Below are positions 11,659 through 25,000 of a stretch of 64,000 nucleotides of DNA, one piece after another. This DNA comes from Bimastos eiseni. Taxonomy: Eukaryota; Annelida; Clitellata; Crassiclitellata; Lumbricidae. How positions within the stretch are numbered: position 1 is the first letter of the stretch; every line of letters starts with the position of its first letter. Location: contig OY365807.1 in NCBI GenBank assembly GCA_959347315.1, positions 30,795,128 to 30,859,127 on the forward strand, in the 5' to 3' direction. Made by a program: the position numbers and the translations under genes. The notes under the pieces were generated by a model. It saw only the letters and a program-made list of their open reading frames with translations, had not been told where the DNA came from and did no database searches.

Positions 11659-12856
11659 CGCATATTCATACTGCTCATTTAATATAGGCCTCTAGCGCAT
11701 ATATAAATAACGTATTTTATATTCATTGGTATATATGTGTTATTGACTCGAACCGACTGACCCGAGATTCCAAGATTTCAGGACGAGTCGCAATAGGCGG
11801 TCAGAGAAAAAAAGGCATAAGAAATGAGCTAATCGCATTGAATGGAGTCAGTGGTGACGTCGGTGGAACAGTGCGTCCACGGGTTGCGGAACGGTAAGAA
11901 TTTAGATGCGGAATTACGAAGTTACTTTGCGAATAAGCTGTTGCTGACTACATGTAACTAGGGCCTACATGTATATAGGCTGCAACTTTCTGTCTGTCCA
12001 ACAGTTCACTCACACTGAACATCCGTAGGCCTAAGTGGCTGGGAAATATTTCTGCCAGGATCATTGCAATTAGCAGTGTTGTAAGTTGTATTAGTTTCCG
12101 ATGAGTTGCGATATTTGACCTCGAATTATAATCTTCACAGCTTCGCCATGTGATGAATGTGACCGCTAATGAGGGGCAGCGGTAACAGCGTCGGTCCCGA
12201 CCAAATTCTGGAACCTCATTATTGAGATCATCTCAGTTATCTGGGCGCATCGCAAGCCTTAAAAAGCTAAGATCACTAGAGAAATCTATGGGCTAAAGCC
12301 TACTGTAAAGTCTTATATCGACTGCAGAAAAAATCGCAGCCTTCCAATGACCACTTGAGTTAGATCGATCGATCATCGAGTTGGAGAGAAGAAAACCGAT
12401 TTAGGCGGTATAAGTGTAGTAATGGAATTCAATGACGCTAATAAGGCCCAGCCTTATTACATAACAGCCGATAGTCAAGCAGTAACTGGACGCCCCTAGG
12501 AATCTGACGTTACGCTAGGGACGCCAAGACCCGACCAACCAGGGTTTAGTAATGGTTTCTGCAGGTGACCTGTCGTCCAATAGAGATACGAGTTTTGCGT
12601 TTGGGATGGCGAAGGAAATCGCCTCTAGAAAGATTCATATAGCGTAGCAAGCAAAGGAACAGGGACTTGTTTCGGAACTGGGGAGACGCTAGGTCGTTCT
12701 GACGATAAGGGTAATCAACGTAGTTGGGAAACCCGTCTCCAACGTAAACCAGGGAAACATTTCTAAAAGGACACTAATAACTCCAGTAAGTGTAGATAGG
12801 ATGAGTGGTGTGTATATATTAATTAAATATACATATTAAAACAATCAAGTGAGTCG

Positions 12857-12935
12857 TGTTGCTGAGTTTGGTGATAGAGAAAAGAACCAGCGGATACTCT
12901 CGTCATCAAGAAGAAGGAGTGGCGAGAGTGGAACC
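12857..12935. repeat. 79-bp dispersed repeat, copy 1
   Basis: It matches 14089-14167 with about two differences. It contains a potential hairpin, ACTCTCG...CGAGAGT, and ends GGCGAGAGTGGAACC. The two copies lie in the same orientation, bracketing a 1.15-kb block; a terminal repeat of a small retroelement is possible but unproven. Confidence 0.8.
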
Positions 12936-13257
12936 AATGTCAATCAGAACGACCGTTAACGACCGTTATTTTTTATAGAGCAAAGTAACACTCAACGTAT
13001 TATTAACTTTATGTAGATATATTTTTACTGATTTCGCGCCGATTATGCAACTTTGAAATAGCGCATTACGCTGGTATGACGTTACATTATGCAAAACTTT
13101 AACATCGATTTTCTCGAAATTTAATGGCAAATTTTGAGATACGCAAGAATAGTTCTCGGGCAACGTAATAGTGACAGGAATTACAATACTTACGTTTCAT
13201 AATATTATTAATTCGAAAATAATGCGTTTTTTAATATAGTAGCCTACATTGAACGAC

Positions 13258-14087
13258 TGCATAAAAGAATAATTGCAATTTCCTCTTCCTGGCAGGGTAA
13301 TAATAAACGTCAAAAGTGAACATAAATTTAGAACCAAAATTTTGTCAGAAATCCTATGCTATTGACATCTAGTGAATAAAAGAAACAATTTATATTGCTT
13401 TATAAAATATTAAAGGACGTTTTTATAAATTTATCAAAAATTATTTTTTTAATGTGACGTCACATTACTCATACCTTCTCCCCCCTCGTCACACATCGTC
13501 ACAAATGCACAGACTCCCCCCTAAGTGCGTGACGTCATTTATGGACGGCCCCTAGTTAGAATAGGCTACGTCTTTGGAACTGCTATTTCTCGAATTTATT
13601 CTGTGTCTTTAATTCCGTGAATTTGCAGTGATTTTTATAAATTCTAAAACGAGTATTCTTTTGGTATTTCTAAATTTTCTACTAGGCATATAACTATATA
13701 TTCATTAGGCCAAAAGTCTATGCATACAAGTCGTAGTTTTACTTTCGATTACATAATCAAAGAATCTCTTAAAGGATTTATATTCAGAGGAGTAGAAATT
13801 TGTTAAATAATTGTATATCCGGTTTAACCATTGGACGCAGCGTCCGAGCTACCTAATTTTTTGCCTCATTATGAGATTTGATGTTTCAAATCTCCACAGT
13901 AAATCTCTTACTACGTAAATATGAACGATTGCGATATGCTTTCTTGCATAAGTAGACCTATAAGGAACAGAATTAATTTTTCTCACAAATTATTTCCTGG
14001 CTGCCAGAGGGCCACGTTGCACAAAGTCATTCAGTAAACAAGGACTTTCAAGTCTATTTTCAATGGGCCTTGATTATGTAACAATCT
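13258..14087. repeat. 830-bp dispersed repeat, copy 1
   Basis: It is nearly identical to 17465-18295; I count three differences (one C insertion, G/A near 13297, T/G near 14059). Both copies contain the same embedded transposon-like end at 13440-13552. No open frame of note. The ends show no clear inverted repeats or target duplications, so this could be a mobile element or a segmental duplication. Confidence 0.95.
13440..13552 (-). mobile_element. Single end of a Harbinger-like DNA transposon
   Basis: Read on the minus strand from 13552, the sequence starts GGGGCCGTCCATAAATGACG and continues through a G-rich subterminal region. The opening GGGGCCGT equals the terminus of the element at 50848. 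The base triplet outside is TAG. No partner end was found, so this is a truncated copy, present in both 830-bp repeats (second copy ends near 17760). Confidence 0.4.
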
Positions 14088-14088
14088 A

Positions 14089-14167
14089 TGTTGCTGTGTT
14101 TGGTGATAGAGAAAAAAACCAGCGGATACTCTCGTCATCAAGAAGAAGGAGTGGCGAGAGTGGAACC
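14089..14167. repeat. 79-bp dispersed repeat, copy 2
   Basis: Same sequence as 12857-12935, beginning one base after the end of the 830-bp repeat copy 1. Confidence 0.8.
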
Positions 14168-14908
14168 CGCGACAGTACATGTAGGGCCTACTAGATAGAA
14201 AAAGCATACAAGTTACCTGCAAATAGGTAGGTTATAGTTACTTGAGAAACAGAGTAAACTAGTAATTGATAATAATCATTTTAAAAACGACTAGGCCTAA
14301 ATATTTTAGCTGCTGTCATTAGCGTCGCCAAGGAGGGGAAGGTGCAGCTAAACGGGGCAGCTGCCCCATCCCGGCCCAGGCTGGATTTTGGGATTCGCGC
14401 AAATCCGAAGAGTCTTTATATGGTTGGTACCCTATGTGATTTGCAGTTTGACATTTCACAATTAAGGTCCTCTGCATATAATGTAGTCAAACTTTGTCGC
14501 ATATCGATCGAGATGATTTATGTACTTTTATTTCGAATTTATATTTGGAATATTTGTGGTAAACAAGAGCCCAAATGTACTTCATTTGCAATCAAATGTT
14601 TCAAATTGCACAGGCTTCTGGGTCTCTGCCCCAGACTCCCGATAGAGAACCTCCATAATCGTTGCGGCTTTTTGCTCTCCCAACCTCCAAGTTCTGGCGA
14701 AGCCACTGTATACACCATGAATTTGCTAACAACCCTACACAGAAATGTATTTCCAGATGAAGTTGGGTTGCACGGCTGGTTTTACTTTAAAAATTAACTT
14801 CATCTCGCTTTTAATAATCTGGGTATGGCTTACAGTTGAAGTCTAAACAGACACTGCAATTTCCAATGCTTCGACTGCGAACGTCAAAACTTCTAAACAC
14901 CTTCTGAC

Positions 14909-15084
14909 CAGAGGTGTAACAAGTGGGGTCAGAGGGCACCGCCCCCCTTCAGTTTAGTGCTCAGCGCCCCCCATGTGCCCGCAAATCAGTTATTTTTTAT
15001 GTTTCTCCAATGGTTTTTTAAGATGACTTTTGTTAAGAATATTAATTTTGTGCCCCCACTTTTCAAAACCTTGTTACACCTCTG
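14909..15084. mobile_element. hAT-type MITE, 176 bp
   Basis: Perfect 15-bp terminal inverted repeats, CAGAGGTGTAACAAG and CTTGTTACACCTCTG, are flanked by an exact 8-bp target duplication CTTCTGAC (14901-14908 and 15085-15092). The CAG start and 8-bp duplication are the hAT signature. It is non-coding, so it was mobilised in trans. Confidence 0.9.
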
Positions 15085-16440
15085 CTTCTGACGTCTAAAT
15101 TCTCAGCTACCTGACAAAATAATATAGGCACTTTTTTACACATCGAGATTATTTAGGTACTTTTATTTCGAAAGAATGGTTTTTAAATATGAGGCAAACA
15201 AGAGCCCAAAACAAGAGCCTAAATGGCGCTTCAATCCTATGCTTTGCGTGATATAATTATAGACAATTACACAGTACTAACACGAAGCCGGAAAAAGGCT
15301 CCACATTCATGGTCATTTTGCACCACAGCGACACTAAAGTCAGTCAAATGAATCTCTATGCTCAAATGTAGTTCAAAATCACATTATTTTTCAGTGCCTA
15401 ATCCGATCTATTATTGAGAATTACTCTGAGCTACATTTGGCTCATGTTATTAAATTATTAAAACGGTGCTATGAAAGTGATTTTATCAGTGTTATACTCA
15501 TTAACTCCCGGTAACCGTGTTTAATAAGAATTGTCTGCAACTTCCTAAAAAAGGTGCGAACATAATAAAAAAAGACAAAGGTAATCATGATTCTTTAAGT
15601 TCAGTTCAATTTCATTCTATTACTGAGCTAAGAGCAGCTGCCTGACAGTATGAAACTGCTGTTTTCCGGTTTCGTGTTAGCAGTGTGTATCGTATGATAC
15701 AGAAGGAAACGCTCCGTTGCGCCAGGCTCAGAAGGAAGGTCTTCCATTCGGGGATCGTTTGACTGGGCAATTCATCTACGCGTCAGTATGAGCAGCAACT
15801 GGTGGAACTCATCAAAATTATGGAACGGAATTCATTTTATTTGACATCATAATTATGATAGAATAAAATTGAATGTCAATCTATTGTTTAAACTGTTTAT
15901 GGTATGTCTCACTGCGTTGCTAAGCAACCCACATTATGACGTTGTATGATGTCATAAATTAACTGTTTCACCTGTGAAGCTCATGAATCAAATTTATGGT
16001 TTCCGGCTGTATAGTTATATTACTAATATTAGCACATTTTAACACGAAGTCCTGCCAAGACGTGAGTGTAAATCCAGAATAAGGTGGCCTTTACTGGTTT
16101 TGGCTTAACTGATTCATTACTATCATTACTAGTATTATTTTTAGAATACTGCGCACCTGACAATACGAATCAATAAAGTAGAATAATCTTATCATTACTA
16201 TTAGGCTATTGTTATTCTTGTTGCTGTAATTGCTCATAATTGACATTGTCAAGATCAATCCTGGGCCCATTGGGTACGTCACTTATCAGGTACTAGTAAA
16301 TTTTACCTTGACATGAGGCCCTGAAAAGCCACAGCATTGAATCGCTGGATCATTTCCGACATTACATGCATGCAGTGCTTGAAGTGTAAAAAAGAAGTGC
16401 CTTGACGCTAGGGGAGTTGGTTTTAGACAGAGGGCATCAG

Positions 16441-16505
16441 GTCTCTGATAGAAAGGCGAGGCTCTCACTGTTGAGGGAACCAAAGGTTTCAATAGCAACG
16501 GTACG
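16441..16505 (-). pseudogene. Retroelement ORF relic
   Basis: On the minus strand the frame reads VAIETFGSLNSESLAFLSE and is then broken by a stop. This resembles the C-terminal ORF segment of invertebrate retroelements as I remember it (an 'ETLG..N....F..ELG.R' pattern). It is degenerate and short, so the assignment is tentative. Confidence 0.35.
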
Positions 16506-17464
16506 AAAATGCATTTCTTCTCCCGCTCCCAGTGTGCTTCCTTGCGGTGGCTATCTACGCCGACCCTCCGGCTGCGGCAGCTGTCTGTGGAATAGGCCTA
16601 TAGCCTACTAGACGGCCACCATGTCCACCGCCCATCCGAACAATGTGCAATCTTCTAGCTTCACAGTGCGTCTGTGTGATTTCATTGGAAGATAAGGACA
16701 GAAGACCAAAGACGGAAGGGATGGCGTGATTGAACACAATACACCTATTGATCATAGCAGAGTTACTATCTAGCAGAAACCTATCTGAGTGTATAAAAAA
16801 TGCGTGTTACTCAATTAACAGCGACACTTCAACACCAAACTTTAGGCGTCAATTATGTCTTCTTCCAGCCATCTAAGGGTGGACTTTATAGCCAGCACTG
16901 CTCTGTATTCGTATGGAAATCAGACGTGTTCATAATGTTAGAGAGATGAATACCCATACTAACGGATAAGATGTAAGTTTAGGAATTAAGCCTATGTGCA
17001 ACGTTGTAGACGTGTTTTCAAAGTGTTTTAAAGTAAAGGCATAGACAGATGTATTCGAACATGGACAGTGACCGTCTTTTATAGAATGTCTGAAGACGTC
17101 GTGATTTCTTATTGGTTCCATTCAAAATCGAAAGAAACGTTTGCCATTGATCAATAGTAGCCTAATTATAGTAACTTCAATGTGGCCAAACTGCATGCCA
17201 AAGTGATTAGTGGATACTAGTTTATGCTTCTATCAGACATCACATTTTTAATTTGTTCCAGAATAAAAGTTTACGTAATTGATAGTTATTGTTCGTGTTG
17301 CCATGACAGCACGACTTAAGAGCGGAGTCGAGAAAAGTCGACGCAACTCGGACGCATCGTGTTTCGTGAAGGACAGGAAGCCGGCTTTCGATCCCGCTCG
17401 GACTGAATGCATGGGGTCTTCACAGAGAATCGTTTCAGAGGCATAAGTTGTTTGATGCTACAGT

Positions 17465-18295
17465 TGCATAAAAGAATAATTGCAATTTCCTCTTCCTGGC
17501 AGAGTAATAATAAACGTCAAAAGTGAACATAAATTTAGAACCAAAATTTTGTCAGAAATCCTATGCTATTGACATCTAGTGAATAAAAGAAACAATTTAT
17601 ATTGCTTTATAAAATATTAAAGGACGTTTTTATAAATTTATCAAAAATTATTTTTTTAATGTGACGTCACATTACTCATACCTTCTCCCCCCTCGTCACA
17701 CATCGTCACAAATGCACAGACTCCCCCCCTAAGTGCGTGACGTCATTTATGGACGGCCCCTAGTTAGAATAGGCTACGTCTTTGGAACTGCTATTTCTCG
17801 AATTTATTCTGTGTCTTTAATTCCGTGAATTTGCAGTGATTTTTATAAATTCTAAAACGAGTATTCTTTTGGTATTTCTAAATTTTCTACTAGGCATATA
17901 ACTATATATTCATTAGGCCAAAAGTCTATGCATACAAGTCGTAGTTTTACTTTCGATTACATAATCAAAGAATCTCTTAAAGGATTTATATTCAGAGGAG
18001 TAGAAATTTGTTAAATAATTGTATATCCGGTTTAACCATTGGACGCAGCGTCCGAGCTACCTAATTTTTTGCCTCATTATGAGATTTGATGTTTCAAATC
18101 TCCACAGTAAATCTCTTACTACGTAAATATGAACGATTGCGATATGCTTTCTTGCATAAGTAGACCTATAAGGAACAGAATTAATTTTTCTCACAAATTA
18201 TTTCCTGGCTGCCAGAGGGCCACGTTGCACAAAGTCATTCAGTAAACAAGGACTTTCAAGTCTATTGTCAATGGGCCTTGATTATGTAACAATCT
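17465..18295. repeat. 830-bp dispersed repeat, copy 2, at the SLC10 promoter
   Basis: Same repeat as 13258-14087, 831 bp long. It ends 54 bp before the SLC10 start codon, so it occupies the place where the core promoter and 5' UTR would be expected. Confidence 0.95.
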
Positions 18296-18349
18296 CTGTA
18301 TCGGCATAGAGTTGTTGCGCTATACTGCTATTCGTAAACATTTATCGCG

Positions 18350-19036
18350 ATGGAGAGGAAGGTCGTATGTTTGATCGTTGTAGCTTTTGTTGAATTGGGC
18401 TTTCTAAATCTAGTCGATTGTCATAATGGACAGTTTTACACTGCGGTGCCTCTAGCAACATTATCGACCAATCCATTTGACTGCACTTTTAATCCATCTG
18501 AGATCAAGGAGATGTTTGAAGGCGACATTGTCACCGTTGAATTGAACTGCACGATCACGCATGGTTATCACGCTGGTCTTCTGGTGAGCGATGTTTCATC
18601 AGTTGACCCTGCAATTGCCAGCGTCGTTGGCCGGAAAGTGTTTGTATATCGATCCGACCAGTTATACCGGTCGAATGATTCGTGTTTTAGCGTACATGGA
18701 CTATTTCTTGGTCGTACTGTTCTTAAACTTAACCTGAGCCCATTCAATAACGAATCCGAACTGCTGAACATTGAGACAACAACCCTGGTGTCATTGATGC
18801 AGGACGGCTCCGCAGATCCATTTCACGAGGAAGCTTCGTCAGTCGAGTACAGGGTAGCAGTAATAAGGAAGGAGCGGGCAATTGACCGAATATTTCTGGG
18901 TTTGGTGGCGGTTCTTGTGGTCTTGGGAAGCGTTGGTATCGGGTGTAAGGTGGACCTGGCAGTGGTTAGAGAAGTCATCATCCATCCTGTGGCGCCAATC
19001 ATTGGCTTCTGCTGTCAGTATGTGATCATGCCATTG
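18350..19036 (+). CDS. SLC10-like exon 1
   Basis: It has 229 codons and ends in phase 0 at CCATTG|GTAAGT. The ATG at 18350 is chosen because an in-frame TAA lies at 18335-18337 and no Met lies between. It encodes the signal peptide, the extracellular domain and the first membrane helices (ending QYVIMPL). Confidence 0.93.
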
Positions 19037-22000
19037 GTAAGTTAACGTTTTAGTTTGAAGTAAGTCATTGTTTCACTTGTCTGTGCTGATTAGATTTAGC
19101 ATTCTGATAAACAAGGTGATGATTGATGATGCTCAAAGACCAGAAGACAACCATGCAGTTTCATTATATAATTTGTGTGACCCAAGCATTCATGATGGAT
19201 GCCATTATTGGGGCTGTACCGAATATTCGCTTTGGAACCAAATAGTGAGCCAATTAGCTCTTTGTTATTCGGCTGAATGGTAGCGGTTGGACCGAATATG
19301 AACAATGGTCACATGACATAGATTTCTTCACAAGCTGAAGTAAATCTTTACTGCCTGCCATCGCAATCCATCAGCCGTTTTATTTCTAAATTTAGTTAAA
19401 TGAGTTCCATTCCTAGTTTACACAGACTGGTAGAAAGATGCAAAAACTTGCTTGTAGTTAACTGTTTACTTCTAGTTTATGTATTAAATTTACTGAACTG
19501 AAACGTTTGCTCACATTTGAAATTTTTTTAATTTGTCAGTAAAGCTATTTTGTACACTATTCGTATTCAGCCAAATAGTTGGTCCAATTATTCGTATTCC
19601 ACCAATTAGTGAAAATCACCTAGTCGGTGCAGGTCTAACCAATGTGCAGTGCTTATATCTCACATTTGATGAAATTCAGTATTTTAATGTGTATCTTTTG
19701 GGACAAATCTTTAAGAATAATTTATTAAAAAGATCTCAAATGAAGTTGGTATCAGCTTTCAACTAAACATTTTGCCTGTTTCAACTCTAACATATATTAC
19801 TAACAGACGCATTTGAAAAATTGAATGACAAAGCTACGATGGGAGTAAGCATGACCAGTGGTACCATCTATGATCTTATAATCTAACTACTTATAATCTA
19901 ACTTGTTTACAGTCGTTAGATCACCATTTGTACAATGCTCTTGAAAAGTAACAAAAAGATGCTGAGTCATAGAATCAAGAGTCATAATATACATTATAAA
20001 AATGACCACATGTGATCATTATGCCAGCAAAAATAAATTTAATCAAATAAGATGCAGAACCAACTGCTACATTAAATGTCATTGTTCTAACCCGTTCTCA
20101 CCTGTCGGCAATTTTGGACAATACAGGCACAGAGTTTCATCTTGTATCCATTTTAGCTCTGCATCAGAGTGTCTCCACCACTGCTATAGCAACGTTAAAG
20201 TCAAGTATGACCTGTGATTATTCACGGGTTAACAGCTAGAACAAACAGTGCCAGTTGCAGTTGAATCGTGAGCTAAAATATTATCCGACCCATGATTCTT
20301 CATGGGTTGACAGCGAGTATTAAATAGTTATCTTAAAGGGGCCGGTAGGATATTGGCTTGCAATGTATGTAATTCCTTGGTTTTAATCGCTCTTAGAAAT
20401 ATCTAGTCAGACTATTCTTATGTAGTTTGTGCAGAATACCCTTGTGACTTTCTTAAAACACACTAAGCAAGTTCTCACAACTTCTCTGTTATAACAACCA
20501 TACTTAAATAAGTAAGTAAGAACATTCTTTATTAGAATACAGGCAAATGTACAATAGCTGACAAGAGGCATCAATTTAAACAATGTCGTATGACATTCGC
20601 ATAATAAAAGTTCTCTTGATATGGACTTCATATCTATAATGTAGGTAGGCAATGTCATGTGGCCTGGATGGCATGTTGTATTGGGTGACCCTATGGGGTG
20701 GATGAAGGATGGTGACATGAGTTACATGCATGGTGACAGTAGAAGGTTCATTTTTGCCTACAGCAGGAGAGTTTTTATGATTTTAAATGATATTTGTAAA
20801 GTTGTACTGCGCCTCTTCAACTGTCTGTTATTTGTGGTTATTATCAAAGACTTTGCTCCAGTTTGACTAGATCACTATCACTGGGGTGTTTTTTTTTAAT
20901 TTTCTTCTTTATTATCGCTTATTGCTTTGTATTTTTTATGTGATTGTTGTGGCTACCACTGTTTCTGCTATTGCAGGACTTTGTCTGACTGTAGGCCACT
21001 CTTGCTGCATTTATGTATTTGTACATCTGTAGTTTTCATATTAGGAACATCTGGAAGGCATTGAAGCATGGATTCCATTTTGTTAAAGTTATGGCTGCTC
21101 TAGTTATTTGGACTGCAAAACGGACTGCACTGCAAGCCATATGATGGAATTGTGCATGAAAACAATGAGTGTAGTTTGCTCTGATGATGTAACATTGGAA
21201 TGGTTTAGGGTCTCTAGAGGTATTTGAAATTGATGTCTAATAGCTATTCCAATTCGTTCTTCATATGGATTATGGATGAGATAACAGAGGAGCATGTTGT
21301 GCAGATAAGTCAGGGTATTAGGGTTATTTAGGTTTGCTGATATGAACTCTGCTGATGATGTGGGACTTCTTGCTGATCACGCTGTCAGTGTTCTCTTTCT
21401 GTCTTTGGAGAGAGATACTGCATCAGGGCTGGAAATCAATTGAGCCAAGATGATTCTCCAGGTCATGGTGGACCCTGGATCATGTATAGGTGGCATGCAG
21501 TGTACTTGTACATTGATTCCCCTTCTTGTGTTAAGGTCAGTGATCAAGTCAGACCTGAGTTATGACAGCAGATTGCCTTTGCCAAGTACTTCATAAGTCA
21601 CCTGCAACCAGGCCTTAGTCAGAAATAACGAGTAGGGTGTCCAAAAGCATTCAACGTTCGAAGTCGTGACTGCTCAATGCCTTGAGCACAATGAGGTCGC
21701 AAATGACCGAAGCCGCAACCGTATGAGTTCGACTGCAATGCCCACCCTACACAGAATAAGCTATGAGTTATGATCACAATTGTGACCCACCCTACACAGA
21801 ATAAGCTATGAGTTATGATCACAATTGTGACAGTTTTGTCTTGCATACAATGATGCAAACAACTTATCTTTTAGCTTCAGATTATGGGAAGTATGGATTA
21901 TACATGACAACATCTCATTTAATGCAAGCTATTTAATTAGTAATGATGACTGTGTGTCTTTCTTCAACCAATCCAATGATGTCCACATGCAAAATTTATG

Positions 22001-25000
22001 CCCGTCTAGAATAATTTCCACCCGCTATAGGGACAGCAACATTTTTGAAAATCCCAGCATGTAAGATCAGTTTGTTAAATGACAAACAGAACAGCACACA
22101 ACGGCTCGAAAATCTTTCTCAACAGATTCTATAATGTTATTCGAATAGCAAATCCTGACAAATGGGTAGATGCTTATTTAAGGCAATACCCACCTTGACA
22201 CTGGTAAGATGCTCCATCTATATGTGATCGGTTGTGACAAGAAATACACATGTCCTAAGTTCGATATTCCCACCAGTCGCTAAATGTCGTAATGATCTTA
22301 GACCCAGGCCACATAAATTCAGACTCCCTGTTAAAGATGACAAGAACTTCATCCCTCGAGTCCTATACCGAACTCTTATGTAGAATCTCCCAACGAATTC
22401 TCTTTATTATAATAATTTAGAAGCCATTGTTTCAGAGATGTCATGTGGCAGTGTTTCAGCATAGAAATTTTGACATGTGTAGATAAACATATGCACATGA
22501 AAGTAACTTTAGTTACTTACATATCTGCCTCCATATGTATATTTTATGTGACTTGATCTTTTCTCAATGGTCTGGCACATCATTTTCTGCACTGCATCGT
22601 GGTATAGGAGAAAAAGCCGGAAGTTAACGGAGAATCAAATAATGACTTGTATTGTTATTGTGAAACTGGTTTTCGGTGCAAGGAAATGATAAAGATATAA
22701 ATGATATTTGCATATAGGGGGTCATTCTGGTTGAATTAAATGTGGGGTGGGAGTCATAATGTTTTTATCAATTTGATGTTGGTTCAACTTGGTTTAATGT
22801 ATATGAATTTTTATAGAGAATATTGGATAGTGTGTCCTTTTCGCTATTTACCTTGAAATAGATGAACCTGTCAGATTCATTTTTATAGCAGGAGATGAAA
22901 ATCAACTTTGTATTTTTAATAAAAGCTTTAGTGTAAGATATTGAAAGACAGAGAAGAGAGAGACGGAGGCAGGGAAGGATGGGGAGGGAGTGAAAGAAAG
23001 GGAGTCATATTATATGTAGTCCAAAATGTTTAGTGCAATGTACCGAATCAGCAAAAGATCATGAAAAAGACAATTGCCAGTAGAGACAATAACATTCCAG
23101 GTTGACCTGATATACAGGCCTACATACGGTGGAATTGAAACTTCTATTTAAAACAGCAGCTATTGATTTCTTGCCAAACGGCTTTTGGACTTTGTGTTGT
23201 CCATCATTTGTGAGGTGCATTTTTCCTTTGTGGAGAGGTGTGCTGTGGGTCACAGGTTCTGTTTCAGAGGACAATGAAAGGAAAGTGGACTATTCTCTGG
23301 TCAGAAGGGCTGTGATCAGTCCTACTTTGCTAGGGGGATGTTGTGAAGAGGCAGATACACAAAGACTTCTATTCAGGACCATAATATGGGCACTTGAAGT
23401 GTGGTAAAATTATTGTTCTCATTCTTTGTAAACCCCTAGATCTGTAAACAAGGTCTGTGTTATTATAAATAAACATGAAGCCCTTCTGCTCTGCCTTGCA
23501 AAGAATTTTGGACTGTGGTCCAAAGATGAGTCTTTAATGGTTCGAAGTCTGTGGTGTCTATTCATACACTAGCCTTGTACTTATTCATAATCAGTTGACT
23601 GCTTTTGTGTACACACTTTTTTTATAGGGTATTCTCTGCAAACATTATTACCAAGTTTCTTGGTCTGAAGGCACTAGCTTGTGTTTTAGATATTAACTTA
23701 TTTATTTACCTTATGTTATGCAAGATTATTTTCCATCTGTTATCATGCTTGAAAGTTGAAATTGTAGCGTCTTTAGGTCTTTTATTTGAAGCTATCGCTT
23801 GACGATGCATCAGTGGTTATTATTATGGGACTGACTTCCACTTGCTTGCTTTATACAATGCACTGAGTTCCATCTAACTCCAGGACACATAGGTGAAAGG
23901 CTATAATTACTACACTTGACCATTACTTGTTTTCTGAAGAAGTACTGTATAAATGCAGCACTTACTACAATTTACAATTCTAATCAATTGCAACATTGAT
24001 GAGCATTGAATCCAGAAGGAAGGACAATCTTTATGTGAAATATAAAATTAATGTTCCATTTGTTTTAAAAAGAGAATGCAGATAAGAAATGAATTCTCCA
24101 ATTAGTGAAATAATACAGAATTGAATTTTGTTATTCCTATGTATTTGCTAGTAAGCAAAATGTCTGCATCTGAGCTCTAGTTAATATTGCAATTGATTTT
24201 GACTCCAAAGATTGGTTTACCACGTGTTTTTTGCCCGATCTCACATGTTAGTTATAAATCCACTCTTATAGCATGCACCAAGTGACCAGTTTTTATATTG
24301 TTTTATGTTGGAGTTTATTTGATCAATGGCCTGCATTCGATTAAATCCTTTTATTGCTGTTACGATTTAAGTGAAAGATAATTATGGGAGATCTGCTCGA
24401 TTCGTTGCCTGGCAACACATGTTTCCTCTGTTCTGTAACAGCCTTCGAGGCTTTTAGCAATGCTTTCTGGAAAAGCTGGCGTCTAATTGCTGTAATGAAA
24501 GTCTCCGTTCGTTGATTCGTTTGCACCTGCAGACATAATCCATGTTGTCCTTAAATGATTTCCGGAAGTGCATGCAAAGTAACAGAGAGCATGGAAATGC
24601 TCATGCTGCCTCACTAATTGAGTTTTTAATAAGCACTTACGTTATTTATTGCTGATTGAGAAGTTGGGTCAGATGTTAGTAAGCATTATTATGTTCAGAT
24701 GATTATTCACGTAAAAATGAAATTTTACATTTTGGCATGCGTCAACATCGTTTCCTTATGAGCTGAAACTACTGTGAACTGATTTAGAACATTATGTAAA
24801 CACTTGCTCGAGACTGAACTTGAATCAAATTAAGAGAGGATTGAACCTAAGCACTCGGCTGCTCATTTTAATAGTATTTGCTTCATATCTGTTTCTGATT
24901 CCCCTATTTTTAATGTTGCTTATTAAGTTCCAGAGTTAAGTATGCATAACAGAATTATATGGAAAGTAAAGGGATGTATGATTGCAAAAGAGTACACAAA

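Larger units (their letters stand above)
10767..18295. other. Intergenic region between divergent receptor and SLC10 genes
   Basis: No gene is supported. The two flanking genes point away from each other, so both promoters should lie here. Contents are the 209-bp tandem duplication, 79-bp direct repeats, two copies of an 830-bp repeat, a hAT MITE and a retroelement relic. Stretches 11700-12850, 15100-16300 and 16520-17460 show no recognised feature. The 151-codon frame at 14342-14797 starts at GTG and matches nothing known. Confidence 0.6.

Noticed and set aside
14342..14797. 151-codon plus-strand open frame
   Set aside because: It starts at GTG, lacks any recognisable domain, is rich in rare codon usage, and lies in repeat-rich intergenic DNA next to a hAT MITE.
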